A program made the position numbers and the translations under genes. 64,000 nucleotides of DNA from UBA9676 sp035532275. Its GTDB lineage: Bacteria > Actinomycetota > Actinomycetes > Streptosporangiales > Streptosporangiaceae. Where the stretch lies: positions 37,790 to 101,789 of the forward strand of contig DATKRG010000225.1 of NCBI GenBank assembly GCA_035532275.1, in the 5' to 3' direction. Below the pieces are notes generated by a model. The model was not told the DNA's origin. It did not search any database and saw only the letters and a program-made list of their open reading frames with translations. This document shows, piece by piece, positions 34,303 to 41,651 of the stretch (within the stretch, counting starts at the first letter, position 1; each line of letters opens with the position of its first letter).

Positions 34303-35560
34303 CTGGCTCCTCCCGCACGGGGCGTAGTGGACTGTATGTATCCGGCGGTGCGTCACTCAGGCGAGGCCGTTCCGGCGGTGGCTCCAAGGGCACCGGAACT
34401 CTGGTGCGGCGAAGGTACCGCCGCTCGGCCTCGGCGACCAGCATCGGCACGATCGCGACGAAGTCTTTGAGCGAGCTCACGCTACGTGGAGCACGGTGGG
34501 ATGACTCGGCCGGCAGTATCTCGGTGGCGCTCAGGATATCCCGCACCCGCTGTGCCAGCTCACCAGTCGCGCGGTCGGTCGGCGGGCTGAGTACCAGCAG
34601 GGGCAGCACCCACCGCGGAAGATCATGAACGGCGGAGCGCAGTGCCCGGAGCCCGGCCTCACTGGCAATGAACCAGGGATCGATCAGGACGATCCCGGGT
34701 TTGCTGGGAGCCGGCTCGCCGCTGTCCCCGACCCCGATGAGCTCGACGCGGAAGTCGAGCCGTTCCGCGATGCGCCTGGCGTATTCGGCCAGGGGGACTT
34801 CCTGTGGGGGGAAGGGCCGCCACTGGATACCAGTGTCGCCATATGGCCTGGGATCACGCCCGACAGGCACCGACCGGATCGTCGGCGCGGCGACGCTGAC
34901 CTGGAAGACGGCAAGGCGGGCGTCGGGGTGGAACCGGCTCTTCACGGTGTCGATGTCCGGGACGGCCGACGGCTCCAGCCGCGATTGCGCGGCGAGCGTC
35001 ACGATGCGCTGTGCGAGCTGGTCCACCACCGTCTTGTAGGACGGCCGGTAGGCGGGGATCGTCAGCAATGCCCGCAGGCCGCTCCGGGCGTATTCCGGCT
35101 CTGACTTGCCGATCGCGAGCGCCGCGTGGAACCCGGGCGGGTCTTCCTGCTCCCACAGCGGGGTCCACAGCACCGGCGCAAACCGCTGGGCCGGGTCTTC
35201 CAGGCCGGCCCGCACGAGGCGCTCGTGGAAGCAGGCCCATTCGCGGCCCGGCCAGGACCGTGCGAAATACCTCGGCGAGTACAGCGGCACGAATACTTCG
35301 GCGGCGCCCAGTGCCCGGCTGAAGGACTTCTTCCAGTCCGAGGCGACGGGAATCTTCTGGTCGAAGAACCCGGCGGCCAGGCCGGAGTGGGGCGGCGCGT
35401 GGCTTCCCACCGCGCGTGCGAGATGGTTGAAGAACCGGCGCTCGTACTGATCGGGATCGCCTGGCGGCTCGCCCTCCAGCGGAGCTGAATGCGCATAGCT
35501 CAGGACGAAGTAGCTGCCGCGCTTATGCGGCCTTCGGCGGGCTCTGCCAGCGTCGGTCAC
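34295..35560 (-). CDS. fxsC: TIR-like protein FxsC
   Basis: 421 residues. The N-terminal TIR-like domain (~15-170) starts SYFVLSYAHSAPLEGEP and shows FFDQKIPVASDWKKSFSRALGAAEVFVPLYSPRYFARSWPGREW. A second alpha/beta half (~240-395) shows RIAERLDFRVELIGVGDSG and PGIVLIDPWFIASEAGLRAL. Together these match the FxsC component of FxSxx-COOH loci. I cannot place the catalytic Glu of NAD-cleaving TIRs with confidence; REW is the usual region. Start GTG at 35560, only 6 bases after the upstream TIR gene stop, so it is in the same transcript. Confidence 0.85.
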   Translation of the reverse strand: MTDAGRARRRPHKRGSYFVLSYAHSAPLEGEPPGDPDQYERRFFNHLARAVGSHAPPHSGLAAGFFDQKIPVASDWKKSFSRALGAAEVFVPLYSPRYFARSWPGREWACFHERLVRAGLEDPAQRFAPVLWTPLWEQEDPPGFHAALAIGKSEPEYARSGLRALLTIPAYRPSYKTVVDQLAQRIVTLAAQSRLEPSAVPDIDTVKSRFHPDARLAVFQVSVAAPTIRSVPVGRDPRPYGDTGIQWRPFPPQEVPLAEYARRIAERLDFRVELIGVGDSGEPAPSKPGIVLIDPWFIASEAGLRALRSAVHDLPRWVLPLLVLSPPTDRATGELAQRVRDILSATEILPAESSHRAPRSVSSLKDFVAIVPMLVAEAERRYLRRTRVPVPLEPPPERPRLSDAPPDTYSPLRPVREEPDA

Positions 35561-35566
35561 CTTTTC

Positions 35567-36208
35567 TCACCCCTCGAATACATTGCGCAATTGCCGCTGC
35601 CCAAACACCCGGGGTTCGACCTGATGGGTGTAGTAGACCTCCGCGACGCGGTAGGCGAGCTGGAAGACGACCGTTCGGTAGGGAGTCTTCCGGCCCAGCT
35701 GCAGCAGGCCGAAAATGCCGTTCCGCCGGTATTGCACGATGTCCGCGTCCCGGAGCCCTTCCGGTGAGAAACGCTGTACCTTCCGGACAACGGGCGGGAA
35801 CTGCCAGTCGCGAACCGGCGCCCAGAGAACCGGGATAATGCAGGTCTCGTGCGTGGGGCCCGCCTCGGACGCAAGCACGGCACGTCGTGAGAATGCGTCC
35901 CACTCCATCGCGCACCAATCGCTTTCCAGGTATGGAGCCGACAGCAGTGCTATGAAGACCTGGCAGGTGCCCACTGCGTGCAGGAGCTCGGGTGTCCAGC
36001 GGGTACCACCCGGCATGGAGCGGTCCATAAAGCCCGGATCCGCGCCAGCCGGGCTGCCGGCCATTTCCGCTACGTTCTCGGACAGGTCCTGGAAGAACCT
36101 GCCGACTGCCGAATTAGGCCCGTTCCTGGCCCGGCCATCGTTGTGGGCATAGCTGAAGAAGAACAGCGGCGCTCTGGGTTCTCTGGCCGGGCGCACCTCG
36201 CGTCGCAC
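35567..36208 (-). CDS. Second TIR-domain protein of the Fxs operon
   Basis: 213 residues, one TIR-like domain: LFFFSYAHNDGRARNGPNSAVGRFFQDLSENV, GFMDRSMPGGTRWTPELLHAVGTCQVFIALLSAPYLESDWCAMEWDAFSRR. MEWDAF holds the position of the TIR catalytic Glu, and the FSYAHND start is shared with FxsC. A C-terminal half equivalent to that of FxsC is missing. Start: GTG at 36208 directly abuts GGGGAG, so the GTG at 36196 may be the true start. It is separated from the AAC(3) gene by 73 bases that contain a 7-bp inverted repeat. It probably works together with FxsC. Confidence 0.8.
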   Translation of the reverse strand: MRREVRPAREPRAPLFFFSYAHNDGRARNGPNSAVGRFFQDLSENVAEMAGSPAGADPGFMDRSMPGGTRWTPELLHAVGTCQVFIALLSAPYLESDWCAMEWDAFSRRAVLASEAGPTHETCIIPVLWAPVRDWQFPPVVRKVQRFSPEGLRDADIVQYRRNGIFGLLQLGRKTPYRTVVFQLAYRVAEVYYTHQVEPRVFGQRQLRNVFEG

Positions 36209-36213
36209 CTCCC

Positions 36214-36243
36214 CGTTACGCTGGTGCCACCTTCATCGTAACG
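36214..36243. promoter_or_regulatory. Inverted repeat inside the Fxs operon
   Basis: CGTTACG (36214-36220) and CGTAACG (36237-36243) are perfect reverse complements, 16 bases apart, in the only real gap of the operon, just before the TIR gene. It could be an operator for an internal promoter or a partial terminator. I see no good -35/-10 pair with it. Confidence 0.4.
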
Positions 36244-36281
36244 AGGCGGTAGCGCCGTTCGATAGGGTTGGTCTGGCATTA

Positions 36282-37115
36282 TCACGAGATCGCCCGGCTT
36301 CGGTGCTCCAGGAACCAGCAGCGGGCGAAATCGACAGCGGCCCGAAGCGGCAGCAACCGGGACTCCGCGGCGCCGATCCGGCCACGCCGCACGAAAGGCT
36401 CCGGGTCGATTGCCGTTCCCAGCGCGCCGAAGTCGCTGTCATCGAGAGCAAGGTCGGTGAACTCCCGCCGCGTCCGCTTGCCGCCATCGTGCGAGGTGAA
36501 GCAGGTGTAGCGGCGCAGCGGCGGCGGGCCGGGGAGCCGGTACTCGGCCAGGTGGAAGGCGGTGCAGGCGGCGTAGCCGACGCCGATCAGGAGAGCGGCC
36601 GCGTCTGCCGCGTAGAGCCAGCCCAGTGGTGACCGTTCCCCGAGATGGCAGCCGAGGTCGTGCGCGGCCATGCAGCCCGCCGCGCGCGGCCCTAGCCCGG
36701 CGAAGGACGTCTGCGGATGGCTGCTGCGCACGGCCTCCGGATGGGTGCGCACCTGCTCGGCGAGCGCGCCCATGCCCGATGACGGCGTGGTGGCGGGGTC
36801 GAATCCCGGCATCGCCGCTATGTACCGGGCCCGCTCCCGAGGGCTGAGCCTGGCCGTGGCAGCCAGGAAAGCGGATGACGTCAGCGAGTTCTGCGCGGTC
36901 TGGGCCGGAACCACCAGCGAGGCCCGCGGGCCCGCGGCGGCCCGCAGGGCGGCCAGCAGGGTGGCGGCCCCGCCGTCGACCGGGCCGACTCGCCGGAGCG
37001 AGCAGTGAACGAGAAGGTCCTGGCCGGGCCGGATGCCGAGCGCGCGCAGGTCGGCCGTGAGCCGATCACCGCCAGCGTGGGCGCCGGCATGGCCGCAGGC
37101 TGCCTCAGCCTGCAT
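36282..37115 (-). CDS. AAC(3)-family N-acetyltransferase within the Fxs operon
   Basis: 277 residues of the aminoglycoside 3-N-acetyltransferase fold: LTADLRALGIRPGQDLLVHCSLRRVGPVDGG (acetyl-CoA site), FDPATTPSSGMGALAEQVRTHPEAVRSSHPQTSFAGLG, HDLGCHLGERSPLGWLY and AAALLIGVGYAACTAFHLAEYRLPGP. The key His of the SxHP motif and the HLAEYR region are intact, so it should be active. Start ATG at 37115 lies inside fxsB (11-base overlap), so it is co-translated with the maturase. An acetyl transfer to the peptide or another small molecule is more likely here than drug resistance; that is inference. Confidence 0.85.
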   Translation of the reverse strand: MQAEAACGHAGAHAGGDRLTADLRALGIRPGQDLLVHCSLRRVGPVDGGAATLLAALRAAAGPRASLVVPAQTAQNSLTSSAFLAATARLSPRERARYIAAMPGFDPATTPSSGMGALAEQVRTHPEAVRSSHPQTSFAGLGPRAAGCMAAHDLGCHLGERSPLGWLYAADAAALLIGVGYAACTAFHLAEYRLPGPPPLRRYTCFTSHDGGKRTRREFTDLALDDSDFGALGTAIDPEPFVRRGRIGAAESRLLPLRAAVDFARCWFLEHRSRAIS

Positions 37116-39390
37116 CGGCCCACGATCCGACGGTCGAGCGCATGCCTGCCACGAAGCGCTCGCCGTGCGCAGTCAGTACCCCAGCGGCGGCCACGTCGTC
37201 GATAGCTTCTGTCACCCAGGCGCGGTAGGTGCGGAAATGCCTGGCGGCCTCACCGCCGGGCGCTCGACCGGCCCGGGCACGCCAGAGTTCGGCAATGGCC
37301 AGGTGAGCATAGATGCCGTGCATCACCGCATCGATCGGGCGCGGCTCCGCACGCCAGGACACCTGGAACAGCCGCTCACTGGCCCGGTCGAAGAGGTCGA
37401 CGAGGTCGAGCAGGGCCGCCAGCTTGACGTGCTGCATCTCGTGGAGGAGCAGCACGCTCAGGCTGGCCGCGTCGGCCGGAAGAGTGATGGCCACGGCACC
37501 GAAGGCTTGCCTCGCCGTCCCGCTCCGCAGCCGGCCGGACGGATCCGGGCGCAGCGGCACTACGGAGCGCAGGCCTACCGCGAGGGCGTCCGCGTACGCC
37601 GGTACCTCACTGGCCAGGTGACGGGCCGCACCTGCCAGCCCCAGCCGCCATGCCTGCCAGGACTCGCTGGACAGCCGCCCGGTGGCCGGCAGCACCTGGC
37701 AGTCGCGGAACGGGTCGATGTCCTCGACCGTCACCGACAGGCCGGCCGTGGACACGCGCCGGACGGTCTGCCACCCGCGGATGCCGCGATCGCACCTCAG
37801 TCCGCTCGGGGACAGGTGGAGGACCGCTGTGCGGTCCGCGCCGGCCGTCACGGTGGCCGCGCCGTAGGCCGGAACATGGATGACGCCATCCCGGACTGGA
37901 ACCCGCACGTCGGTCTCGATCCCGGCCCACAGCGCCGCGGCCGCGGCGATCCCGGCCAGGTGCGCCCGGTCCAGGGACAGGTCGGCGCCAGGCGGCGGGC
38001 GCAGGCACCGGGCCGCCCACGCCTGGATGCACGGATACGAGAAGATTTCCCGCACCGCGTCCGGCTGCGCTTCGTCCAGCCGGGACAGCAGTGCCCAGCC
38101 CTCGGCTGCCGCCCGCCCGAGGCCGCCGCCGCTGTGGTCGAGGCTCGCGGCCACCGCCGCGACCAGCGCCCTGGTAACCGACGAGCGGGTCTCGAGCAGT
38201 GACATCATGGCGGCGCGGCTGCCGGGGCCCGCGGCCAGTGATTCGAGGGTCCCGTCCGGGAGGACGTGCCCGGCGGGAGTCGCGGCCGGTGGTCGCGCCG
38301 TCACGTGGGGAATGAGAGCTTTGAGGTCTGCACAGTAGACCGAGGGATTGTCGAAGCCGTTCTGCGACATGTAGCGATGAGCGTAGAGTCCGCCCCCGCA
38401 TGCGCGCACCACCTCGCAGGCACGACAGGTGGCGCACAGCCCCGCCAGGCCAGTGCGGCGGGCGGCCACCCCCGGGTGGGCTGCCGCCTCGTCCACCGAG
38501 TGTGAGAACACGTCCAGGCTCGTCGCCGCCGCTCCGTCGAACGACGTCTTGAGTGAGTCGGTCTGCTCCCAGTCACCGCCGGTCTCGATGACCAGCAGGT
38601 CCACCGCGTCTAGGCCGACCGCCTCGCTCGAGCTGGGTCGGCCTTCCCAGGCGGAGACCAGCGAGTCGAAGAACCGGATGGGCACCGGGCGCCCGTCGGC
38701 CACCCAGCGCGTGTGGATGGCGCCCAGCCACGCCGCATAGGGGGCAGGCAGATCCGGTGGACGATCCGGGGGTCGGTCCCAGGTTGCGTGCGGCAGCAGC
38801 AGATCGACCTGCGGCGGGCTCTCGGCCAGCAGTGCCTCGTACACCGCGATGGGATCGTTGGCCAGATCGACTGTGCACAGGATGCCCGCGTACAGGTGCC
38901 GGTGTTCCGGCTGCCGCAGCAGCGCCAGTGCCTGCCTCACCTCCGTGTGGCTGCTCCTGCCGTCGGGGAATCTGCGATGCCGGTCGTTCGCGGCGCGGTC
39001 GCCGTCCAGGGACACCCCGACCTTGACGCGGTACTCGTCGAACAGGGCGCATAACTGCCCGTCCAGCAGCACGCCGTTGGTGTGGATACGCAGGTCGAGC
39101 CGGGTGACCGGGTCGATCGTGGAGCGCAGCACGGTCAGCAGTGTGCGCAGCCTGGCATGACGCAGCAGCAGTGGCTCCCCGCCGTGCAGCACGATATGCA
39201 CTTGGCCGAGCCGGTGGCGGGCTGCGTGCTCGGCTATCCGGGCGGCCGCTTGCCCGGCCGCCGCCTCCGCCAGGATCCGGGGCTTCACCCGCCAGCTTTG
39301 ATCCGCATGCTCGTAGACATAACAGTGATCACACGCGAGATCACACCGGCTGTGTACCTTCAGAACGTACTGTGAGATAGACGCCGACAT
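37105..39390 (-). CDS. fxsB: Radical SAM/HExxH maturase FxsB
   Basis: 761 residues. The radical SAM core (1-~260) has CxxxCxxC at Cys16, Cys20 and Cys23 (RCDLACDHCYVYEHADQSW), then HIVLHGGEPLLLRHARL and VGVSLDGDRAANDRHRR. A SPASM-type Cys-rich bridge follows (LCATCRACEVVRACGGGLYAHRY...YCADL). The C-terminal ~350 residues form a HExxH domain with HEMQH at 650-654. FxsB enzymes crosslink the Phe to a nearby residue in the FxS motif (three-residue cyclophane), known from work on the Xye/Grr/Fxs maturase group. The start ATG at 39390 lies 10 bases downstream of the fxsA stop. Confidence 0.93.
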   Translation of the reverse strand: MSASISQYVLKVHSRCDLACDHCYVYEHADQSWRVKPRILAEAAAGQAAARIAEHAARHRLGQVHIVLHGGEPLLLRHARLRTLLTVLRSTIDPVTRLDLRIHTNGVLLDGQLCALFDEYRVKVGVSLDGDRAANDRHRRFPDGRSSHTEVRQALALLRQPEHRHLYAGILCTVDLANDPIAVYEALLAESPPQVDLLLPHATWDRPPDRPPDLPAPYAAWLGAIHTRWVADGRPVPIRFFDSLVSAWEGRPSSSEAVGLDAVDLLVIETGGDWEQTDSLKTSFDGAAATSLDVFSHSVDEAAAHPGVAARRTGLAGLCATCRACEVVRACGGGLYAHRYMSQNGFDNPSVYCADLKALIPHVTARPPAATPAGHVLPDGTLESLAAGPGSRAAMMSLLETRSSVTRALVAAVAASLDHSGGGLGRAAAEGWALLSRLDEAQPDAVREIFSYPCIQAWAARCLRPPPGADLSLDRAHLAGIAAAAALWAGIETDVRVPVRDGVIHVPAYGAATVTAGADRTAVLHLSPSGLRCDRGIRGWQTVRRVSTAGLSVTVEDIDPFRDCQVLPATGRLSSESWQAWRLGLAGAARHLASEVPAYADALAVGLRSVVPLRPDPSGRLRSGTARQAFGAVAITLPADAASLSVLLLHEMQHVKLAALLDLVDLFDRASERLFQVSWRAEPRPIDAVMHGIYAHLAIAELWRARAGRAPGGEAARHFRTYRAWVTEAIDDVAAAGVLTAHGERFVAGMRSTVGSWADAG

Positions 39391-39399
39391 GCCGTCGTC

Positions 39400-39597
39400 T
39401 CAGATAGCAGAATTGAATGTCATCACCTGGACGCTGGTGGGGCTTTCGGGGTCTTCCAGAACCCGGCGGACGACGGCCGCTACCGGACCTGTGACGTCGG
39501 CGGCCTGCCCTGCGAGCCGATGCAGCGGAATGTCCCGCAGATCGGCGATCAGGCAAGGCGCCGGTGCTCCCCCGGGCGCCTGAGCTTCGCAATCCAC
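39400..39597 (-). CDS. fxsA: FxSxx-COOH RiPP precursor peptide FxsA
   Basis: A 65-residue precursor that ends at the C-terminus with F61-N62-S63-A64-I65, an exact FxSxx-COOH motif. The leader (LIADLRDIPLHRLAGQAADVTGPVAAVVRRVLEDPESP) is helical and acidic/leucine-rich, as in this family, and the core is the last five or six residues, with the free carboxylate at the end. GTG at 39597, with GGGGAGGA eight bases upstream. It is the first gene of the operon; fxsB follows after 9 bases. The Phe and Ser side chains are the expected crosslink region. Too short for most gene finders, but its place, end and ribosome-binding site are convincing. Confidence 0.88.
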   Translation of the reverse strand: MDCEAQAPGGAPAPCLIADLRDIPLHRLAGQAADVTGPVAAVVRRVLEDPESPTSVQVMTFNSAI

Positions 39598-39642
39598 TGG
39601 ATTCCTCCCCGGTAGGCCTCAAGCATGTCGTTCTATGCCGAC

Positions 39643-39671
39643 AGGCTAGGTGAAATCCAGGTGATTGTCAT
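39643..39671 (-). promoter_or_regulatory. Candidate promoter of the Fxs operon
   Basis: On the minus strand: ATGACA (39671-39666), 17-base spacer, TAGCCT (39648-39643). The predicted start is near 39636, giving a ~40-base leader before the fxsA GTG. One mismatch in the -35 and an actinobacterial TAGxxT-type -10. Confidence 0.5.
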
Positions 39672-39836
39672 GCCCAAATCATCGCCCTGCTGCCGGGGGG
39701 AGACCAGCAGATCTGCGGGCCATTTTAAGCCGCCTATATCTGTGGGAAGGCCCGTGCTGGCAGTGGCAGGAGGGGTGGCCATATCGATCCGGGGTGCCAG
39801 TGATGTGTGAGCAGGCACCAGCCCGCTGGCGCCTCC

Positions 39837-39866
39837 TTGAACACCTGTTCGAAAAAGGTCTATACT
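39837..39866 (+). promoter_or_regulatory. SOS-type alkB promoter
   Basis: TTGAAC (39837-39842), 18-base spacer, TATACT (39861-39866). A LexA box GAACACCTGTTC (39839-39850), matching the actinobacterial GAAC-N4-GTTC pattern with flanking T and GA, overlaps the -35. The transcript should start at or one base before the ATG at 39873 (leaderless). Confidence 0.75.
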
Positions 39867-39872
39867 GCCAGC

Positions 39873-40508
39873 ATGGCAGGTGCGGTGTTCCAGGGGTCGC
39901 TGCTGGATCTGGTGGACCGGGCGGGGCCTGGCCCGCTGGGGACATCGGTGCGGCGGACGGTCCTCGCGCACGGGGCCTGGATGGACCTCCGGCCCGGCTG
40001 GCTGGCCGGCGCGGACGAACTGTTCGGCCAGCTGATGACCGAGGTCCCGTGGCGGGCCGAACGGCGGCAGATGTATGACCGGGTGGTGGACGTGCCCCGG
40101 CTGCTGTGTTTCTACGGCGCGGGCCAGCCGCTGCCCGACCCAGTGCTCACCGAGGCCAGGGACGCGCTGGACGCGCACTACGGGCCGGAACTGGGCGAGC
40201 CGCTGTGCACGGCCGGGCTGTGCCTGTACCGGGACGGGCGGGACAGCGTCGCCTGGCACGGCGACACCATCGGGCGGGGCAGCACGCAGGACACCGTCGT
40301 GGCCATCGTGTCGCTCGGGACGCCCCGGGCCCTGCTGCTGCGGCCACGCCACGGCGGCGGCCCCACCCTGCGCCACGACCTCGGCCATGGCGATCTGCTG
40401 GTGATGGGCGGCAGCTGCCAGCGCACCTGGGAACACGCCGTGCCCAAGACCGCGCGGGCCACCGGGCCCCGGATCAGCGTCCAGTTCCGCCCGCACGGGG
40501 TCCGCTAA
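39873..40508 (+). CDS. alkB: AlkB-type 2-oxoglutarate/Fe(II) DNA-repair dioxygenase
   Basis: Removes methyl and other alkyl groups from DNA or RNA bases oxidatively. 211 residues. The double-stranded beta-helix shows the nucleotide lid (MTEVPWRAERRQMYDRVVDVPRLLCFY), the iron ligands HxD in VAWHGDTIGR and His in RTWEHAVPK, and the 2-oxoglutarate Arg in ISVQFRP. Start ATG at 39873. A LexA box overlaps its -35 (39839-39850), so it should be induced by DNA damage. It is divergent from the Fxs operon; functional linkage is not shown. Confidence 0.93.
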   Translation: MAGAVFQGSLLDLVDRAGPGPLGTSVRRTVLAHGAWMDLRPGWLAGADELFGQLMTEVPWRAERRQMYDRVVDVPRLLCFYGAGQPLPDPVLTEARDALDAHYGPELGEPLCTAGLCLYRDGRDSVAWHGDTIGRGSTQDTVVAIVSLGTPRALLLRPRHGGGPTLRHDLGHGDLLVMGGSCQRTWEHAVPKTARATGPRISVQFRPHGVR

Positions 40509-40559
40509 CCGCCCTGGCGCCCCGGCTGCGGCAGCAACTACCCTGGGTGGGCCGGGACA

Positions 40560-40646
40560 GTGGCGCAGGGCCGGACGGAACGGGTCAGCGTGCTGGAGTG
40601 CCCCGTCTGCGGGCTGCGGGCGATCTGCGTCACCGGCCGCCGCTAG
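40560..40646 (+). CDS. Possible 28-residue Cys-rich mini-protein
   Basis: GTG at 40560 to TAG at 40644-40646 encodes a hydrophilic start and then ECPVCGLRAICVTGRR. CPxC...C resembles half a zinc ribbon. The stop overlaps the convergent dioxygenase stop by 4 bases. Only codon frame and the Cys motif support it; GGTGGGCC upstream is a weak ribosome-binding site. Confidence 0.28.
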   Translation: MAQGRTERVSVLECPVCGLRAICVTGRR

Positions 40647-41521
40647 GAGTCCCCGCCCTCCGGCAGCAGGGCGACGTCGAAGTGGACGGTTCGGAACGGG
40701 CTGGCAAGCCCATGCGCGGCCGCCCGCTCCGGGTCGTCCACCAGGGGGAAGTCCCGCACCAGGCTGTCCTTCACGCCGAACACGGCGTCGGAGTCGATGT
40801 ACGGGCTGTCCGCGACGAACAGGTGGGTGGTCACCAGCCGGAGGCCGGGCGCGGTCACGAGGAAATGGATGTGCGCGGGCCGGTAGGGATGCCGCCCGGT
40901 CGCCTTCAGCAGCCCGCCGACCGGGCCGTCGTCGGGGATCGGGTAGTACCTGGGCACGATGGTGGTGAACCAGAACCGCCCGCCTGCGTCGGCGGTGAAC
41001 AGTCCGCGCAGGTTTCGTTCCGGCTGGATCCCGGGTTGCTGGACGTCGTAGAAGCCGTCCGCGCTGGCCTGCCAGACATCGATCTCAGCGCCGGCGAGCG
41101 GCTCCCCGTCCGGCCCGGTGACCTGGCCGGTGACCAGGCACGGCTCGCCGTTGCCGTCGAGGGCGATGGTGTCGCCGAGCGCGCGCGGCGGGGACTCCAC
41201 CACATGGAACGGCCCGGTGACGGTCGACTCGGTGGAACCGCCCGCGGCCCGGTGGTTGATGGTCTCCACCAGCATGGACACGCCCAGCACGTCGGAGAGC
41301 AGGATGAACTCCTGCCGCACGTCGTCGCATTTGTGGCCGGTCTGCGTGAGGAAGGCGATGCCCCGCTCCCACTCCTCGCCGGTCAGCCCCACCTCCTTGA
41401 CGAAGGCGTGCAGGTGGGTGACGAGCGAGGTGAGCACCTCGCGCAGGCGCGGCGGTGCGGCGGCGAAGCTGGCGGCCACCACCTGCGCCGAGCGCTCCTC
41501 GGTGAACAGTTCCGAATCCAT
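40643..41521 (-). CDS. Intradiol ring-cleavage dioxygenase (catechol/hydroxyquinol 1,2-dioxygenase type)
   Basis: Fe(III) enzyme that opens catechol-type rings between the two hydroxyl groups. 292 residues. The N-terminal helical dimer domain (~1-110, EWERGIAFLTQTGHKCDDVRQEFILLSDVLGVSMLVETI) is followed by the beta-sandwich with the iron ligands: Tyr in VPRYYPIP, Tyr/His in HPYRPAHIHFLV. IDVWQASADGFYDVQQPG is the substrate-loop motif, in the form seen in hydroxyquinol and chlorocatechol enzymes. Start ATG at 41521 with GGGAG upstream. No maleylacetate reductase adjoins. The divergent gene is the defective permease. Confidence 0.9.
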   Translation of the reverse strand: MDSELFTEERSAQVVAASFAAAPPRLREVLTSLVTHLHAFVKEVGLTGEEWERGIAFLTQTGHKCDDVRQEFILLSDVLGVSMLVETINHRAAGGSTESTVTGPFHVVESPPRALGDTIALDGNGEPCLVTGQVTGPDGEPLAGAEIDVWQASADGFYDVQQPGIQPERNLRGLFTADAGGRFWFTTIVPRYYPIPDDGPVGGLLKATGRHPYRPAHIHFLVTAPGLRLVTTHLFVADSPYIDSDAVFGVKDSLVRDFPLVDDPERAAAHGLASPFRTVHFDVALLPEGGDS

Positions 41522-41552
41522 GGCAGCTCCCTGGTAGCCGGGCTGGCGGGCG

Positions 41553-41583
41553 TTGACAACGGGTTTCACGGTGATCTATAGAT
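41553..41583 (+). promoter_or_regulatory. Strong promoter with palindrome, reading toward the permease
   Basis: TTGACA (41553-41558, perfect), 18-base spacer, TATAGA (41577-41582). The -10 lies within a perfect 10-bp palindrome ATCTATAGAT (41574-41583), which may be an operator; it also lies upstream of the divergent dioxygenase gene. Confidence 0.6.
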
Positions 41584-41651
41584 ACGTCCATTCTCGGTGC
41601 TCCGACCTGGTCGGGATGCCCTGGCAACGGTAGGGGTGGCGCGGATGGCTG

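Larger units (their letters stand above)
39598..39872. other. Divergent spacer between fxsA and alkB
   Basis: 275 bases carrying two back-to-back promoters: the minus-strand Fxs promoter (39643-39671) and the LexA-controlled alkB promoter (39837-39866). Between them (39672-39836) is lower-GC sequence with no credible gene. Confidence 0.6.

Noticed and set aside
36282..37115. AAC(3) gene as an acquired resistance gene
   Set aside because: It is overlapped and co-directional with fxsB, has local codon use and no mobile flanks, so it belongs to the operon.
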